From contig CAWEVI010000004.1 of the NCBI GenBank assembly GCA_963812475.1, forward strand, positions 1 through 64,000: a stretch of DNA of 64,000 nucleotides. Reading direction: 5' to 3'. Positions 42,444 through 50,960 of the stretch are shown here, piece after piece (position 1 is the stretch's first letter; every line of letters begins with the position of its first letter). Origin of the DNA: JAMXLO01 sp963812475. Its GTDB lineage: Bacteria > Pseudomonadota > Alphaproteobacteria > Acetobacterales > Acetobacteraceae. The position numbers and the translations under genes are program-made. The notes below the pieces were generated by a model. The model was not told the origin of the DNA. It searched no databases and was given only the letters and a program-made list of their open reading frames with translations.

Positions 42444-43565
42444 TCAGTGGGGCACCAGCGACAGCACGATCTCGACCGCGATCAGCACCAGGATCGCGAC
42501 CTCCAGCAGTTCCGACCGCGCCCCCGCCGCCTCGCTGTGCAATGCCATGTAAGTCTCGCGGATGATCGCGAGCTTGCGGTCCACCGCCGCACTGACGCTG
42601 CGCACGCGAAACAGCTCGATAGCCGCGGCATAGACCCGCGCGAGATAGACGTCCTCGGTCACCTGCAAGGCATTGTCCACCCGTTCGGCAAGCTCGCTGA
42701 CCTCGGCGACCAGCGTGTACAGCCGCCGGGCGAGCCGCGCATAACGACGCGACGCCAGCAGGTTGGTCCGCCGTCGCGCCGCCTCGACCAGATCGCGCAC
42801 ACGCGGCAATTCGTCATCCAGCGTCTCGTCGTAGGTGCGCATCTCCAGGAGCTGGGCGTTGGCCATCTCCAGCACGTCGGCCACGTCGGTCTCACGCTGC
42901 GGATCGTAGATGAAGGCGCGGTCCCAGGTAATGACGGCAAGGTCGTCGGGATGGTACGAGAAGCGCTGCCGCAGCAGGTCGCGTCGGGCGCTGTCGGACA
43001 ATGGCTGCTCCTCGCCCGAGAGCAGCGGGACAAGGTCAGCGCGCTCCAGCACCGCATCGGCCGTAAGGGGCTCGTCGAAGCTGTCCACCAGGGCGATCAG
43101 GTAGTCTTCCTGCAATGGCGCCGCTGTCGGGCGATCCAGTGCCTCGCCCAGCAGACCCCGCAGTTGCGCCAGCAGTGTCGTCCACACCGCGGTCGCGGCC
43201 GCCGGCCCGATCGACAGGTCGGTCCGGTTCACCAGCCGGGTGAAACCGGTCCAGCTCAGCCCCTTCGCTGGCAGATGCAGCGCCAGCGCGGCGATGCCGA
43301 AATCATAGAGGCGGGCCGTGGCCCCGGCGTGGACATGTTGGCCATCGACCTCCATCGCCACGGGCTCGAGCGCGAGCACAAGCGGGGGCACGCCGAAGGA
43401 CACCGCCTTCGGAGGGGTGCCGGCCAGCCTGCTGCGTGCGCTCGCGCCCTGGGCCCGGCGCGCCCAAAGTTCCTCGGCGCGCCGCAGGTCGATCCCGTAG
43501 GCCAGATCAAACAGACGAAGCGCAATGACGTGCCCCGACCGCACTCCCAGTTCACCCTGGGCCAT
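42444..43565 (-). CDS. RMD1/DUF155-like protein with C-terminal membrane anchor
   Basis: 373 residues. About residues 60-230 form a domain ending in FSYHPDDLAVITWDRAFIYDPQ. A long charged helical stretch follows (DVADVLEMANAQLLEMRTYDETLDDEL to ASRRYARLARRLYTLVAEVSELAERVDNALQVTEDVYLARVYAAA). It finishes with a single membrane segment, LLEVAILVLIAVEIVLSLV. The order W-x-R-x-x-x-Y-D, helical hairpin and C-terminal anchor with R-x-E-L-L-E matches the RMD1/DUF155 family, where function is unknown. Assignment is by architecture, not by a full alignment. Confidence 0.5.
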   Translation of the reverse strand: MAQGELGVRSGHVIALRLFDLAYGIDLRRAEELWARRAQGASARSRLAGTPPKAVSFGVPPLVLALEPVAMEVDGQHVHAGATARLYDFGIAALALHLPAKGLSWTGFTRLVNRTDLSIGPAAATAVWTTLLAQLRGLLGEALDRPTAAPLQEDYLIALVDSFDEPLTADAVLERADLVPLLSGEEQPLSDSARRDLLRQRFSYHPDDLAVITWDRAFIYDPQRETDVADVLEMANAQLLEMRTYDETLDDELPRVRDLVEAARRRTNLLASRRYARLARRLYTLVAEVSELAERVDNALQVTEDVYLARVYAAAIELFRVRSVSAAVDRKLAIIRETYMALHSEAAGARSELLEVAILVLIAVEIVLSLVPH

Positions 43566-43711
43566 TCGCTGCTCCTCGGCTCGGGCGGCCGGGTCCGATA
43601 TTGCGTGATCCAGCGCCGGGACCCAACGCGATTTGCTTCCTCGCGTGACTGGCAGGCTCTCACCATCCGATCGGCCGATCGATGCCCGAGCGCCCTGCGA
43701 ACGGGCAGCAC

Positions 43712-43735
43712 CCGCCGAGTCGCGCGACTCGGCGG
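43712..43735. repeat. Perfect 24-base palindrome
   Basis: CCGCCGAGTCGCGCGACTCGGCGG is its own reverse complement. It lies in the gap between the lipoprotein gene and the RMD1-like gene, just past the lipoprotein stop on its strand. No T-run follows in either direction, so it is either a weak transcript-end hairpin or a protein-binding site. Confidence 0.6.
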
Positions 43736-43822
43736 ACGGCGGCGGTTACCCGGTCGGGGCTGGGTGAAGGCAGGACCGCAGCTTATCGAGGTCTCACCTG
43801 GCCATCGCAGGACCGCCGTTCG

Positions 43823-44377
43823 CTAGGGGGCCGGGTCGAGACGAACAACGATCTCGGCGCCATACGCGACGTCCACCTGATCACCCGCCTTCAGGCGCCG
43901 GACGAAGGCCTGCATTGCAGGGTCTAGCACGTCGATTGTATGGGTCACGCCGTTCGCGCCGGTGAAGGTGACGGTGGTTCCATCGGTTGCTGCGGAGACG
44001 ATGGTCACGCGCCCAGCGGCGTTGACGCTGCGTCCATTCACCGCGGCGGTGCCGACCGGTGGAGAGCCCGGCGTTGCCATCTGTACGGCAATCGCATCGT
44101 TGATGGTAAAGGTCAGTCTGTCGCCGGCTTTAAGTCGTCCGAGGTTGGTCACTTCCGGCCCGGCGACGACCGTGGCGTGCCGTCCATCCGGAGTGCTCAA
44201 CACCACTTCGCGGGTGGTCATATCCACCGAAACGACGGTAGCCACGAACTGCTCGGTGTGGTGGGACACGGTAGGGGGTGCAGGGGGCGGTGCAGGCTGG
44301 CAAGCACTGAGAACGCCCACCATCCCCATGCCGAGCACGAGCAGCACCCTGGAAGAGAAGGCCGCATAACGTAGCAT
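43823..44377 (-). CDS. Lipoprotein of unknown function
   Basis: 184 residues. The signal peptide ends in the lipobox VLSACQPAPPPAPP, with the cysteine at about residue 26, followed by a proline-rich spacer. The body has two similar beta-rich stretches: VATVVSVDMTTREVVLSTPDGRHATVVAGPEV with LGRLKAGDRLTFTI, then VTFTGANGVTHTIDVLDPAMQ with VRRLKAGDQVDVAYG. This suggests two copies of a small OB- or SH3-like module. It is presumably anchored to a membrane facing the periplasm. I do not recognise a specific family. Confidence 0.75.
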   Translation of the reverse strand: MLRYAAFSSRVLLVLGMGMVGVLSACQPAPPPAPPTVSHHTEQFVATVVSVDMTTREVVLSTPDGRHATVVAGPEVTNLGRLKAGDRLTFTINDAIAVQMATPGSPPVGTAAVNGRSVNAAGRVTIVSAATDGTTVTFTGANGVTHTIDVLDPAMQAFVRRLKAGDQVDVAYGAEIVVRLDPAP

Positions 44378-44727
44378 CTTGGGTTCCCCCTGGTTTTGTT
44401 TGTCAGGCAGCGAAACGGAAGCAGCTCAGACACACGTGACAAAGGCGATCGTTGCGAGCCGGCGCGGGCCGGACTGAGTCACTATCAGCCTTATGGGACA
44501 TGATCTCGCGCCGGGGCAAGCATAACGAAGACGTGCGTCACCGGGTCAGTTTTGCGGTTGTGCTGCTGCACCGCCGCCGCCACGGCTTCACGGCTGGCGT
44601 GGCGGAGATCCTCGAGCAATGCGATGTAGGTTGTGTGAAAATATCCGACAACCCATGCCTAGACAGGTTGCAACTTCATCGGCACCATTGAGACGGGTGC
44701 GGCAGCAGGGGAAGTGAAGATCCTCCG
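44378..44727. other. Divergent intergenic region without a recognisable gene
   Basis: 350 bases between the lipoprotein gene (minus) and a small conserved gene (plus). Both promoters should lie here. No -35/-10 pair or operator is convincing by eye, and the open frames are low-quality. Confidence 0.35.
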
Positions 44728-44952
44728 ATGGCATACGAGTATCCGACCGCGACTGGCATTCTCCGGCTGATCAACGTTCAGGGGCGCTGGCTCGTTCATT
44801 TCGCCGATCGCCGGTCTGGTCGCTGGCCTTCCCCCGACATGGCGGCCAAGGCCGTAGCCCGACATCAAACGGGCCTCCCCGCGTGGGACGGGCACTGGGA
44901 CGAAGCGCCCGAGGATTTGTTGGACTGGCGGCCGCTCGGAGATTCGCTGTAG
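44728..44952 (+). CDS. Small conserved hypothetical protein
   Basis: 74 residues. The strand pattern LRLINVQGRWLVHFADRRSGRWPSPDMAAKAVARHQTGLPAWD, followed by a Pro/Asp-rich end APEDLLDWRPLGDSL, recurs in small uncharacterised alphaproteobacterial proteins. The family's function is unknown. It stands alone before the phosphate transporter gene. Confidence 0.6.
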   Translation: MAYEYPTATGILRLINVQGRWLVHFADRRSGRWPSPDMAAKAVARHQTGLPAWDGHWDEAPEDLLDWRPLGDSL

Positions 44953-45057
44953 CCGGCACCTGCAACAAAACCGCAGCACGATTGTCATGCAACTGAGATA
45001 GTCGGCGCTCCGCCAGCCGTTAGCCTTGCGGTTCTCGCGAACCAAGAGGCCAGCCCA

Positions 45058-46666
45058 ATGTCCCAAGCTATCGCAGGCACGCTCCCCGCCCGGCCTAATC
45101 TCGACGCCAGGCCGCACCGCAGCGGGGCGGTCATCTTCGTTGTTCTGCTTGGCATCGGCCTTGGCTACACGCTGAACGGCCTGCTGGGCGACATCGACGC
45201 AGCCCACACCCCGCCGGTGGCGATCGGGGCCTTCGTGCTGCTGGGAATTGCACTTCTGATCGCGCTCGGCTTCGAGTTCGTCAACGGCTTCCACGACACG
45301 GCCAACGCCGTGGCGACGGTGATCTATACCCATAGCCTGCCGCCGCATCTCGCCGTGGTCTGGTCCGGGGCGTTCAACTTCCTCGGCGTCATGGTCTCGT
45401 CCGGCGCGGTAGCGTTCAGCGTCGTCAGCCTGTTGCCGGTCGAACTGATCCTCCAGGTGGGCAACAGCGCCGGGTTCGCCATGATCTTCTCACTGCTGAT
45501 TGCCGCCATCGTGTGGAATCTCGGCACCTGGTGGCTCGGTCTGCCGGCCAGTTCCTCGCACACGCTGATCGGTTCGATCATCGGCGTCGGCCTCGCCAAC
45601 CAATTGATGGCGCCAACAGGTTCCGGCACCTCGGGTGTCGACTGGTCGCAGGCAATGGGCGTGTTTCAGGCGCTGCTGTTCAGCCCGGTGGTCGGCTTCG
45701 TCGCATCCGCGCTGATGCTGCTGGCAATGCGGGCGCTGGTGCGGAACCGCGCGCTGTATGAGGCGCCGACCAGCAACGCCCCGCCGCCGCCCTGGATCCG
45801 CGGCCTGCTGGTGCTGACCTGCACCGGCGTGTCGTTCGCGCACGGCTCGAATGATGGGCAGAAGGGCATGGGGTTGATCATGCTGATCCTGATCGGCTCG
45901 GTGCCGACGGCCTTCGCGCTGAACCACGCCATGCCGAGCAGCGCGACACCCGCGTTCCTCGCCACCACGCAGCGCGCACAGGCGGTGTTCGACGCACATG
46001 CCGGCAGCGCCAAGGTGCCACTGGAGACCGCCCGCACCGTCGTTACCGATGCAGTGCGCACCCGTACGGTGCAGGGGTCGGAGACCTGGGCTGCGCTCGC
46101 GACGCTGTCCGGCGACATCGCCGCGCAGGTCAAGGCACGTGGCGAGATGAGTGCCATCCCTGCCGCGGCGGTGCAGAACGTGCGCAACGACATGTACCTG
46201 GTCAGCGAGGCGATCCGCCTGGCGCAAAAGCCTGGCGCCGGGCTGTCCGCGCAGGACGCCGCCACGCTATCGGCCTATCGCGGTGAAGTGGACGCCGCCA
46301 CCAAGTTCATCCCGACCTGGGTCAAGGTGGCGGTGGCGATCGCCCTCGGCCTCGGCACCATGGTCGGATGGAAGCGCATCGTCGTCACCGTGGGCGAGAA
46401 GATCGGCAAGAGCCATCTTACCTATGCACAGGGCGCTTCGGCGGAGATGGTCGCCGCAATCACGATCGGCGCCGCCGACATGTTCGGCCTGCCGGTTTCC
46501 ACCACGCATGTACCTGTCGAGCGGCGTGGCCGGCACCATGGCGGCCAGTGGCTCGGGTTTGCAGTGGGGTACGGTGCGCAGCCTGGCGTTGGCCTGGGTG
46601 CTGACGCTGCCGGCCGCCATCCTGTTGTCGGGCGGACTTTACTGGACGCTGCGGCAGCTGTTCTGA
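45058..46666 (+). pseudogene. pit: PiT-family inorganic phosphate transporter, frameshifted near its end
   Basis: The frame from 45058 encodes an N-terminal membrane domain with GFEFVNGFHDTANAVATVIYTHSL, the PiT signature GANDxANA-type loop, and a second copy near FAHGSNDGQKGMGL. At about 46510-46514, within the conserved GLPVSTTH-V motif, one base is extra. The annotated frame then runs into unrelated residues to 46785. The +1 frame continues LSSGVAGTMAASGSGLQWGTVRSLALAWVLTLPAAILLSGG and stops at 46666, as a normal PiT does. Without the extra base this is a complete phosphate/proton symporter of about 536 residues. The change is either a real mutation removing the last helices or a sequence error. 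Confidence 0.8.
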
Positions 46667-46775
46667 GGAACCACCTGCGGCGGCGACCGACTGCCGCGCG
46701 AATCCCGGCCAGACCGGCGTCTTGCCGTTGGTTCGACAGATGTGCGACTCCCATGGCCGTCAGGGGAGTCCGAGC

Positions 46776-47667
46776 ATGGGCATGATCAACAGCCTGTCCC
46801 GAGAAACGCCGGTCATCGTGCAGGGCATCACCGGCCGCATGGGGCGCACGCATGCGGCGCTGATGCGCGCCTACGGCACCAACATCGTCGGCGGCACCTC
46901 CACACGGACCGACACGAGGGACGCGGCCGGCGTGCCGGTGTTCGCCGGTTGCTGCGACGCCGGTACTGGCGACCGGCGCGGTCGCCTCGGTGGCGATGGC
47001 GCCGCCGCTGGAGACACTGGCCGCGGTGGAGGAGGCACTGGCCGCCGGCATCAGGCTGATCGTCACGGTGGCCGAGGGCGTGCCGCTGCACGACGCGATG
47101 AAGATCGGCCGCGCGGTCCGCCGGGCCGGCGCGACATGGATCGGCGCATCCTCGCCCGGCGCGGCGATTCCAGGCGAGATCAAGCTCGGCTTCCTGCCGG
47201 ATGTCTGCCTGCGTCCCGGACCGCTGGCGATCATGTCCAAAAGCGGCACGCTGTCCTATGAGGTCGGCTACCGGCTGGCGCATGAAGGCCTGGGGCAGAG
47301 CATCTGGGTTGGCGTCGGCGGCGATCCGGTGAAAGGCGTGCGCTTCGCCGATCTGCTGCCGGAATTCTTTGCCGACGATCGCACGCACGGCATCGTGCTG
47401 GTCGGCGAGGTCGGCGGCAACGAGGAAGAGGAATGCGCCGATGCGCTGTCGCGGCTCGGCGTGCGCAAACCGGTGTACGCGCTGATCGCCGGCCGCGAAG
47501 CGAAGGAAGGCGTGTCGATGGGCCACGCCGGCGCCCTGGTGTTCGGCGAGGTCGGGACGTTCGCCTCGAAGACGCAACGCCTGACGGCGGCCGGCGCGCA
47601 CGTTTTCGGCTCGATCGAAACGCTGGTCCAGGCGTGCGCGGGTGATTTCCAGGCGCTGCGGACATGA
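46776..47667 (+). pseudogene. sucD: Succinate-CoA ligase alpha-subunit-like protein, frameshifted
   Basis: The N-terminus from 46776 (GGGGAG upstream) reads NSLSRETPVIVQGITGRMGRTHAALM and GTNIVGGTSTRTDTRDAAGVPVFAG, a SucD Rossmann fold. At 46961-46966 one extra base shifts the frame, and the protein continues in the +1 frame as GAVASVAMAPP, then IRLIVTVAEGVPLHDAM, SPGAAIPGEIKLGFLPD, and the phospho-histidine loop SMGHAGALVFGEVGTFASK. Read through, it has about 296 residues. SucD couples a CoA thioester to nucleotide triphosphate together with SucC, but no beta-subunit gene is adjacent, so it may serve another acid (for example malate) or be a relic. Confidence 0.75.
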
Positions 47668-48818
47668 AGGCTCCAGGCCGCGCACTCGGTTTTCTCCTAC
47701 TGTCGTGGGCCTGCGCGGCGAACGCGACGATGACCCAATTGCCCGGGCTGGTGCGCGAGCCGTTCCAGCTGGACGTGACGATGCCAGATGGAACACATGC
47801 GGAGCTCGAGGCCCTGCTGACCCGTCCCGACAAGCCAGGACGCTTCCCACTTGCCATCATCAATCATGGCCTGCCGCGCGATGTGATGGCGATCGTCAAG
47901 GGAGCGCCGGAGAATTACTCCGGAACTGCGATCGTGTTCGCGCAGCATGGCTACGCGGCGGCCGTGGTCAATCGTCGCGGTTACGGCATGTCGTCGGGAT
48001 CACTGGAGGGAGACTTCGGCCCATGCAGCGACAGGGACTATCCAAGGGCAGGTCATGCCTGGGCTGCCGAAATCCTTGCGTCCGTGGCCGGTCTCAAAAC
48101 GGAGCCTTGGGCTGATCCCGACCACGTCCTGCTCGTCGGGCATTCGGCTGGGGGGTTCGCTGCACTTGCCGCCGCCGCGGGTGATCCCGCCGGCATCGTC
48201 GGCATCGTCGATTTCGCCGGCGGACTCGGCTCCCCCACGGCTGACTTTGTGTGTCAGCCCGAGCGGCTGATCCAGACGATGCATGGCTTCGGCGAGAACG
48301 CGCATGTGCCGAGCCTGTGGATCTTTGCGGAGAACGATCACTCCTTCGGGCCGCACCTGGCACGGCAGATGTTCGATGCCTACACGGCTGGCGGCGCGCC
48401 GGCTGAATTCGATGCCGCACCGTCCTTCGGGAGAGACGGTCACTTCCTGATATTTGCCGCCTCGCCCGCGCCCTGGTGGCCGCGCGTTGCAACGTTCCTC
48501 GACCACCTGCATCTGCCGGTGCGGACTGTCGTTGACCTGCCGCCGCCGAGCGCCCTGCCTGTGCCACCCGGGCTCGACGCGCGTGGCAACGAGGATTTCG
48601 CAAGTTATGTTACCTCCCGGAGCTACGAGAAGGCGTTCGCGACGGATGGAAAGGGCCATTACGCCCGGGTTTTCGGCCAGCGGACCCAGGAAGACGCCCA
48701 GTCAGCCGCACTGAAGCGCTGCGAACAGCGCGACTGGACATGCTCCATATACGCGCTCGGCAACGAACTCGTCGGAATTGGCGCCGCGGATGCGGCGGCG
48801 TCCGCGGCTAGACCTTGA
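47664..48818 (+). CDS. Exported alpha/beta hydrolase, dienelactone-hydrolase-like
   Basis: 384 residues; the ATG overlaps the stop of the sucD-like frame (ATGA). Residues 1-21 form a signal peptide (GRALGFLLLSWACAANA). The hydrolase core has PLAIINHGLPRD, the nucleophile in LLVGHSAGGFAALAAAAGD, WIFAENDHSFGP supplying the acid, and GRDGHFLIF with the histidine. The C-terminal 70 residues (GKGHYARVFGQRTQEDAQSAALKRCEQRDWTCSIYALGNELVGI) look like an added DUF4189-type module with paired cysteines. It is periplasmic, acting on an unknown ester or lactone. Confidence 0.8.
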   Translation: MKAPGRALGFLLLSWACAANATMTQLPGLVREPFQLDVTMPDGTHAELEALLTRPDKPGRFPLAIINHGLPRDVMAIVKGAPENYSGTAIVFAQHGYAAAVVNRRGYGMSSGSLEGDFGPCSDRDYPRAGHAWAAEILASVAGLKTEPWADPDHVLLVGHSAGGFAALAAAAGDPAGIVGIVDFAGGLGSPTADFVCQPERLIQTMHGFGENAHVPSLWIFAENDHSFGPHLARQMFDAYTAGGAPAEFDAAPSFGRDGHFLIFAASPAPWWPRVATFLDHLHLPVRTVVDLPPPSALPVPPGLDARGNEDFASYVTSRSYEKAFATDGKGHYARVFGQRTQEDAQSAALKRCEQRDWTCSIYALGNELVGIGAADAAASAARP

Positions 48819-49612
48819 TATCGCGGACGAACTTCGCCTTCTCCGCGGATGCCGCCAGCAGGAACGAGAAATCCGTGCCGGTGGATACGTAGCGCGCACC
48901 CTGGCGCACGTATTCGGCCATCAGGTCGGGGCGCGATGCCAGGCCGCCGACACCGACATGCTTGCCGTGCTTCCTGCACGCCGCGATCGTGCGCAGGTAG
49001 GCGTCGCGGACGTTCGGATGATCGAACTGGCCGGTGATGCCCATCTCGTTGCACAGATCGTTGGTGCCGATCAGCATCATGTCCACGCCGTCCACCGCGG
49101 CGATCTCCTCGACATGCTCCAGCGCCGCCACGGTTTCCATCATCACCACGACCATGGTGGCGTCGTTCATCGCCTGGTTCACCACCGCGGAGGGGAAACT
49201 GCGATAGTGGTAGTGTGGCAGCGCACCCCCGGCGCCGCGCTCGCCGAACGGCGGGAACTTCGCGTAGCTCACCACCTCACGGGCCTCGGCCGCCGAACGC
49301 ACATGCGGGGCGATTACACCGAGCGCACCGCCGTCCAGCAGGCGGCAGATGAACTCGGGGCTGTTGGCGGGCACGCGCACCAGCGGCGTGATGCCGCACT
49401 GCATCGCAGCAATGCAGATCTGGCAGACGCTGTCGATCGAGAAGGTGTTGTGCTCGACGTCCACGTAGATCGTGTCGAAGCCGGCGGTGGCGGCGATCTG
49501 TGCGATCTCGATCGTGCGGGTGAGGCGTACAGGTCATCGAGGCGACCACCTCGCCGCGTGCCAGCTTCTCCTTCACGCGGTTGCGCAGGATGTCGCGCAG
49601 TTCGTCTGCCAT
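48808..49612 (-). pseudogene. HpcH/HpaI-family aldolase/citrate lyase, frameshifted
   Basis: The start at 49612 (GGAGG upstream) opens ADELRDILRNRVKEKLARGEVVASMT. Within 49528-49534 one extra base breaks the frame. In the shifted frame the sequence continues TRTIEIAQIAATAGFDTIYVDVEHNTFSIDSV and on to the end, with the metal-binding glutamate in VVVMMETVAALEHVEEIAAVDGVDMMLIGTNDL and TGTDFSFLLAASAEKAKFV. Read through, it is a normal-length class II aldolase of about 268 residues that cleaves or forms 2-keto-acid C-C bonds with a divalent metal. It converges with the exported hydrolase, overlapping it by 11 bases. Confidence 0.8.
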
Positions 49613-49682
49613 GGCTTCCTCCCGGGATTGCCGGCCATTGTTGCCCGGTGAGCGTGGCGGCCTCAAGATGGCGCATTCCACT

Positions 49683-49742
49683 CGTCATCCCTGCGAAGGC
49701 GGGGGACACCCCGGCTGGATCCCCGCCTTCGCAGGGATGACG
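49683..49742. repeat. Long inverted repeat with 22-base perfect arms
   Basis: CGTCATCCCTGCGAAGGCGGGG at 49683-49704 and its exact inverse at 49721-49742 enclose 16 bases. This is a full-length member of the dispersed GTCATCCC family. It stands 66 bases upstream of the HpcH/HpaI aldolase start, and its right arm runs directly into a 20-base tandem repeat. Confidence 0.9.
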
Positions 49743-49950
49743 AAAGATGAGCAGGGATGACGAGAGATGAGCAGGGATGACGAAAGATGAGCAGGGATGA
49801 CGAAAGATGAGCAGGGATGACGAAAGATGAGCAGGGATGACGAAAGATGAGCGGGCATGACGAAGTTGAGCGGGGATGACGAAGTTGGGCAGGGATGAGG
49901 AGAGATGAGCGGGATGACGAAAGATGGCGAGCGATGATGACGATGAGCGG
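49735..49950. repeat. 20-base tandem repeat (about ten copies)
   Basis: The unit CAGGGATGACGAAAGATGAG is repeated about ten times. Copies 1-6 are nearly identical; later copies degrade (CGGGCATGACGAAGTTGAG, CAGGGATGAGGAGAGATGAG). The first half of each unit (CAGGGATGACG) equals the outer end of the adjacent inverted repeat, so the array appears to have grown from it. It lies in a non-coding gap before a dehydrogenase gene. Confidence 0.9.
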
Positions 49951-49964
49951 GCGATGACAAATTG

Positions 49965-50960
49965 ATGTTGGAGCAGCGCGTGGCCCATAGGGTTGCATTC
50001 CTCGATGTCATGGATGCGAGGGTTCGCGACGAAATCCGCTCCGAGCTGCCGCCCGGATTCACGATCGTCTTCGCCGAAACCTCCGACCGGCGCGAGCATC
50101 TGGCGCTGGTGGCCGATGCCGATTTCATTTTGACCAGCATCCCGGTGGACGCCGATATGATCCGCGCCGCGCCGCGGTTGAAGCTGCTGCACAAATGGGG
50201 CATCGGCGTCGACAAGTTCGACCTGGATGCGGCGCGTGCGGCCGGCGTGCCGGTGGCGATCACCTTCGGCGCCAATGCCGGCGCGGTGTCCGAGCATGTA
50301 CTGATGTTGATGCTCGCCACCTATCGCAGACTGTCGCTGGCGGACCGCAGGCTGCGCGACGGCATCTGGCTGCGTCCGCAATTGCGCGCACAATGCTACC
50401 AGATTTCCGGCAAGACGGTCGGGCTGCTGGGTTTTGGCAATGTCGCGCGCATGGTGGCGCACCGGCTCGCCGGTTTCGAGCTCGAAATCATTTATAGCGA
50501 TATCCGTCGCGCCGACATGGCGACCGAGAAGGCGCTGCGCGCCACGCAGGTGCCGTTCGAGGACCTGATCGCCCGCAGCGACATCCTTTCGGTGCATGTG
50601 CCGCTGACGCCGGCTACCAAGGGTCTGATCGACGCCGCGACGATCGCGCGCATGAAGACCGGTGCGGTGATCATCAATGCTGCGCGCGGCGGCATCGTGG
50701 ACGAGGCGGCGTTGTATGACGCGCTGGTGGGTGGCAAGCTGCATGGTGCCGGGCTTGACGTGTTTGCGATGGAGCCGACGGATCGGGAAAATCCGTTGTT
50801 CCGGCTCGATCAGGTCGTGGTCACGCCGCATACCGCGGGAAGCGTCATCGACCTGGTGGCCGACATTGCGCGCCACGCCTTTACCAACATGCAGACCGTG
50901 CTGCGCGGTGCACCGTTGCCGCCGGACGATCTGGTCTCGCCGCCGAGGGAGAAGAATTGA
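49965..50960 (+). CDS. D-2-hydroxyacid dehydrogenase family protein
   Basis: 331 residues from the ATG at 49965. The NAD motif is VGLLGFGNVARMVAHRL. The substrate arginine is in NAARGGIVDE, the glutamate in AMEPTDRENPLF and the catalytic histidine in VVTPHTAG. NAD-domain loops HKWGIGVDKFD and GANAGAVSEHVLMLMLA are typical of phosphoglycerate-dehydrogenase-like enzymes. It reduces or oxidises a 2-hydroxy/keto acid. It begins just after the tandem repeat, and its stop overlaps the start of the next gene, so it forms an operon with the molybdenum hydroxylase. Confidence 0.88.
   Translation: MLEQRVAHRVAFLDVMDARVRDEIRSELPPGFTIVFAETSDRREHLALVADADFILTSIPVDADMIRAAPRLKLLHKWGIGVDKFDLDAARAAGVPVAITFGANAGAVSEHVLMLMLATYRRLSLADRRLRDGIWLRPQLRAQCYQISGKTVGLLGFGNVARMVAHRLAGFELEIIYSDIRRADMATEKALRATQVPFEDLIARSDILSVHVPLTPATKGLIDAATIARMKTGAVIINAARGGIVDEAALYDALVGGKLHGAGLDVFAMEPTDRENPLFRLDQVVVTPHTAGSVIDLVADIARHAFTNMQTVLRGAPLPPDDLVSPPREKN

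Noticed and set aside
43712..43735. Rho-independent terminator of the lipoprotein gene
   Set aside because: The hairpin is perfect but no T-run follows in the needed direction, so it is recorded only as a palindrome.
49735..49950. CRISPR-like array
   Set aside because: Units are contiguous 20-base copies without spacers, so this is a simple tandem repeat.
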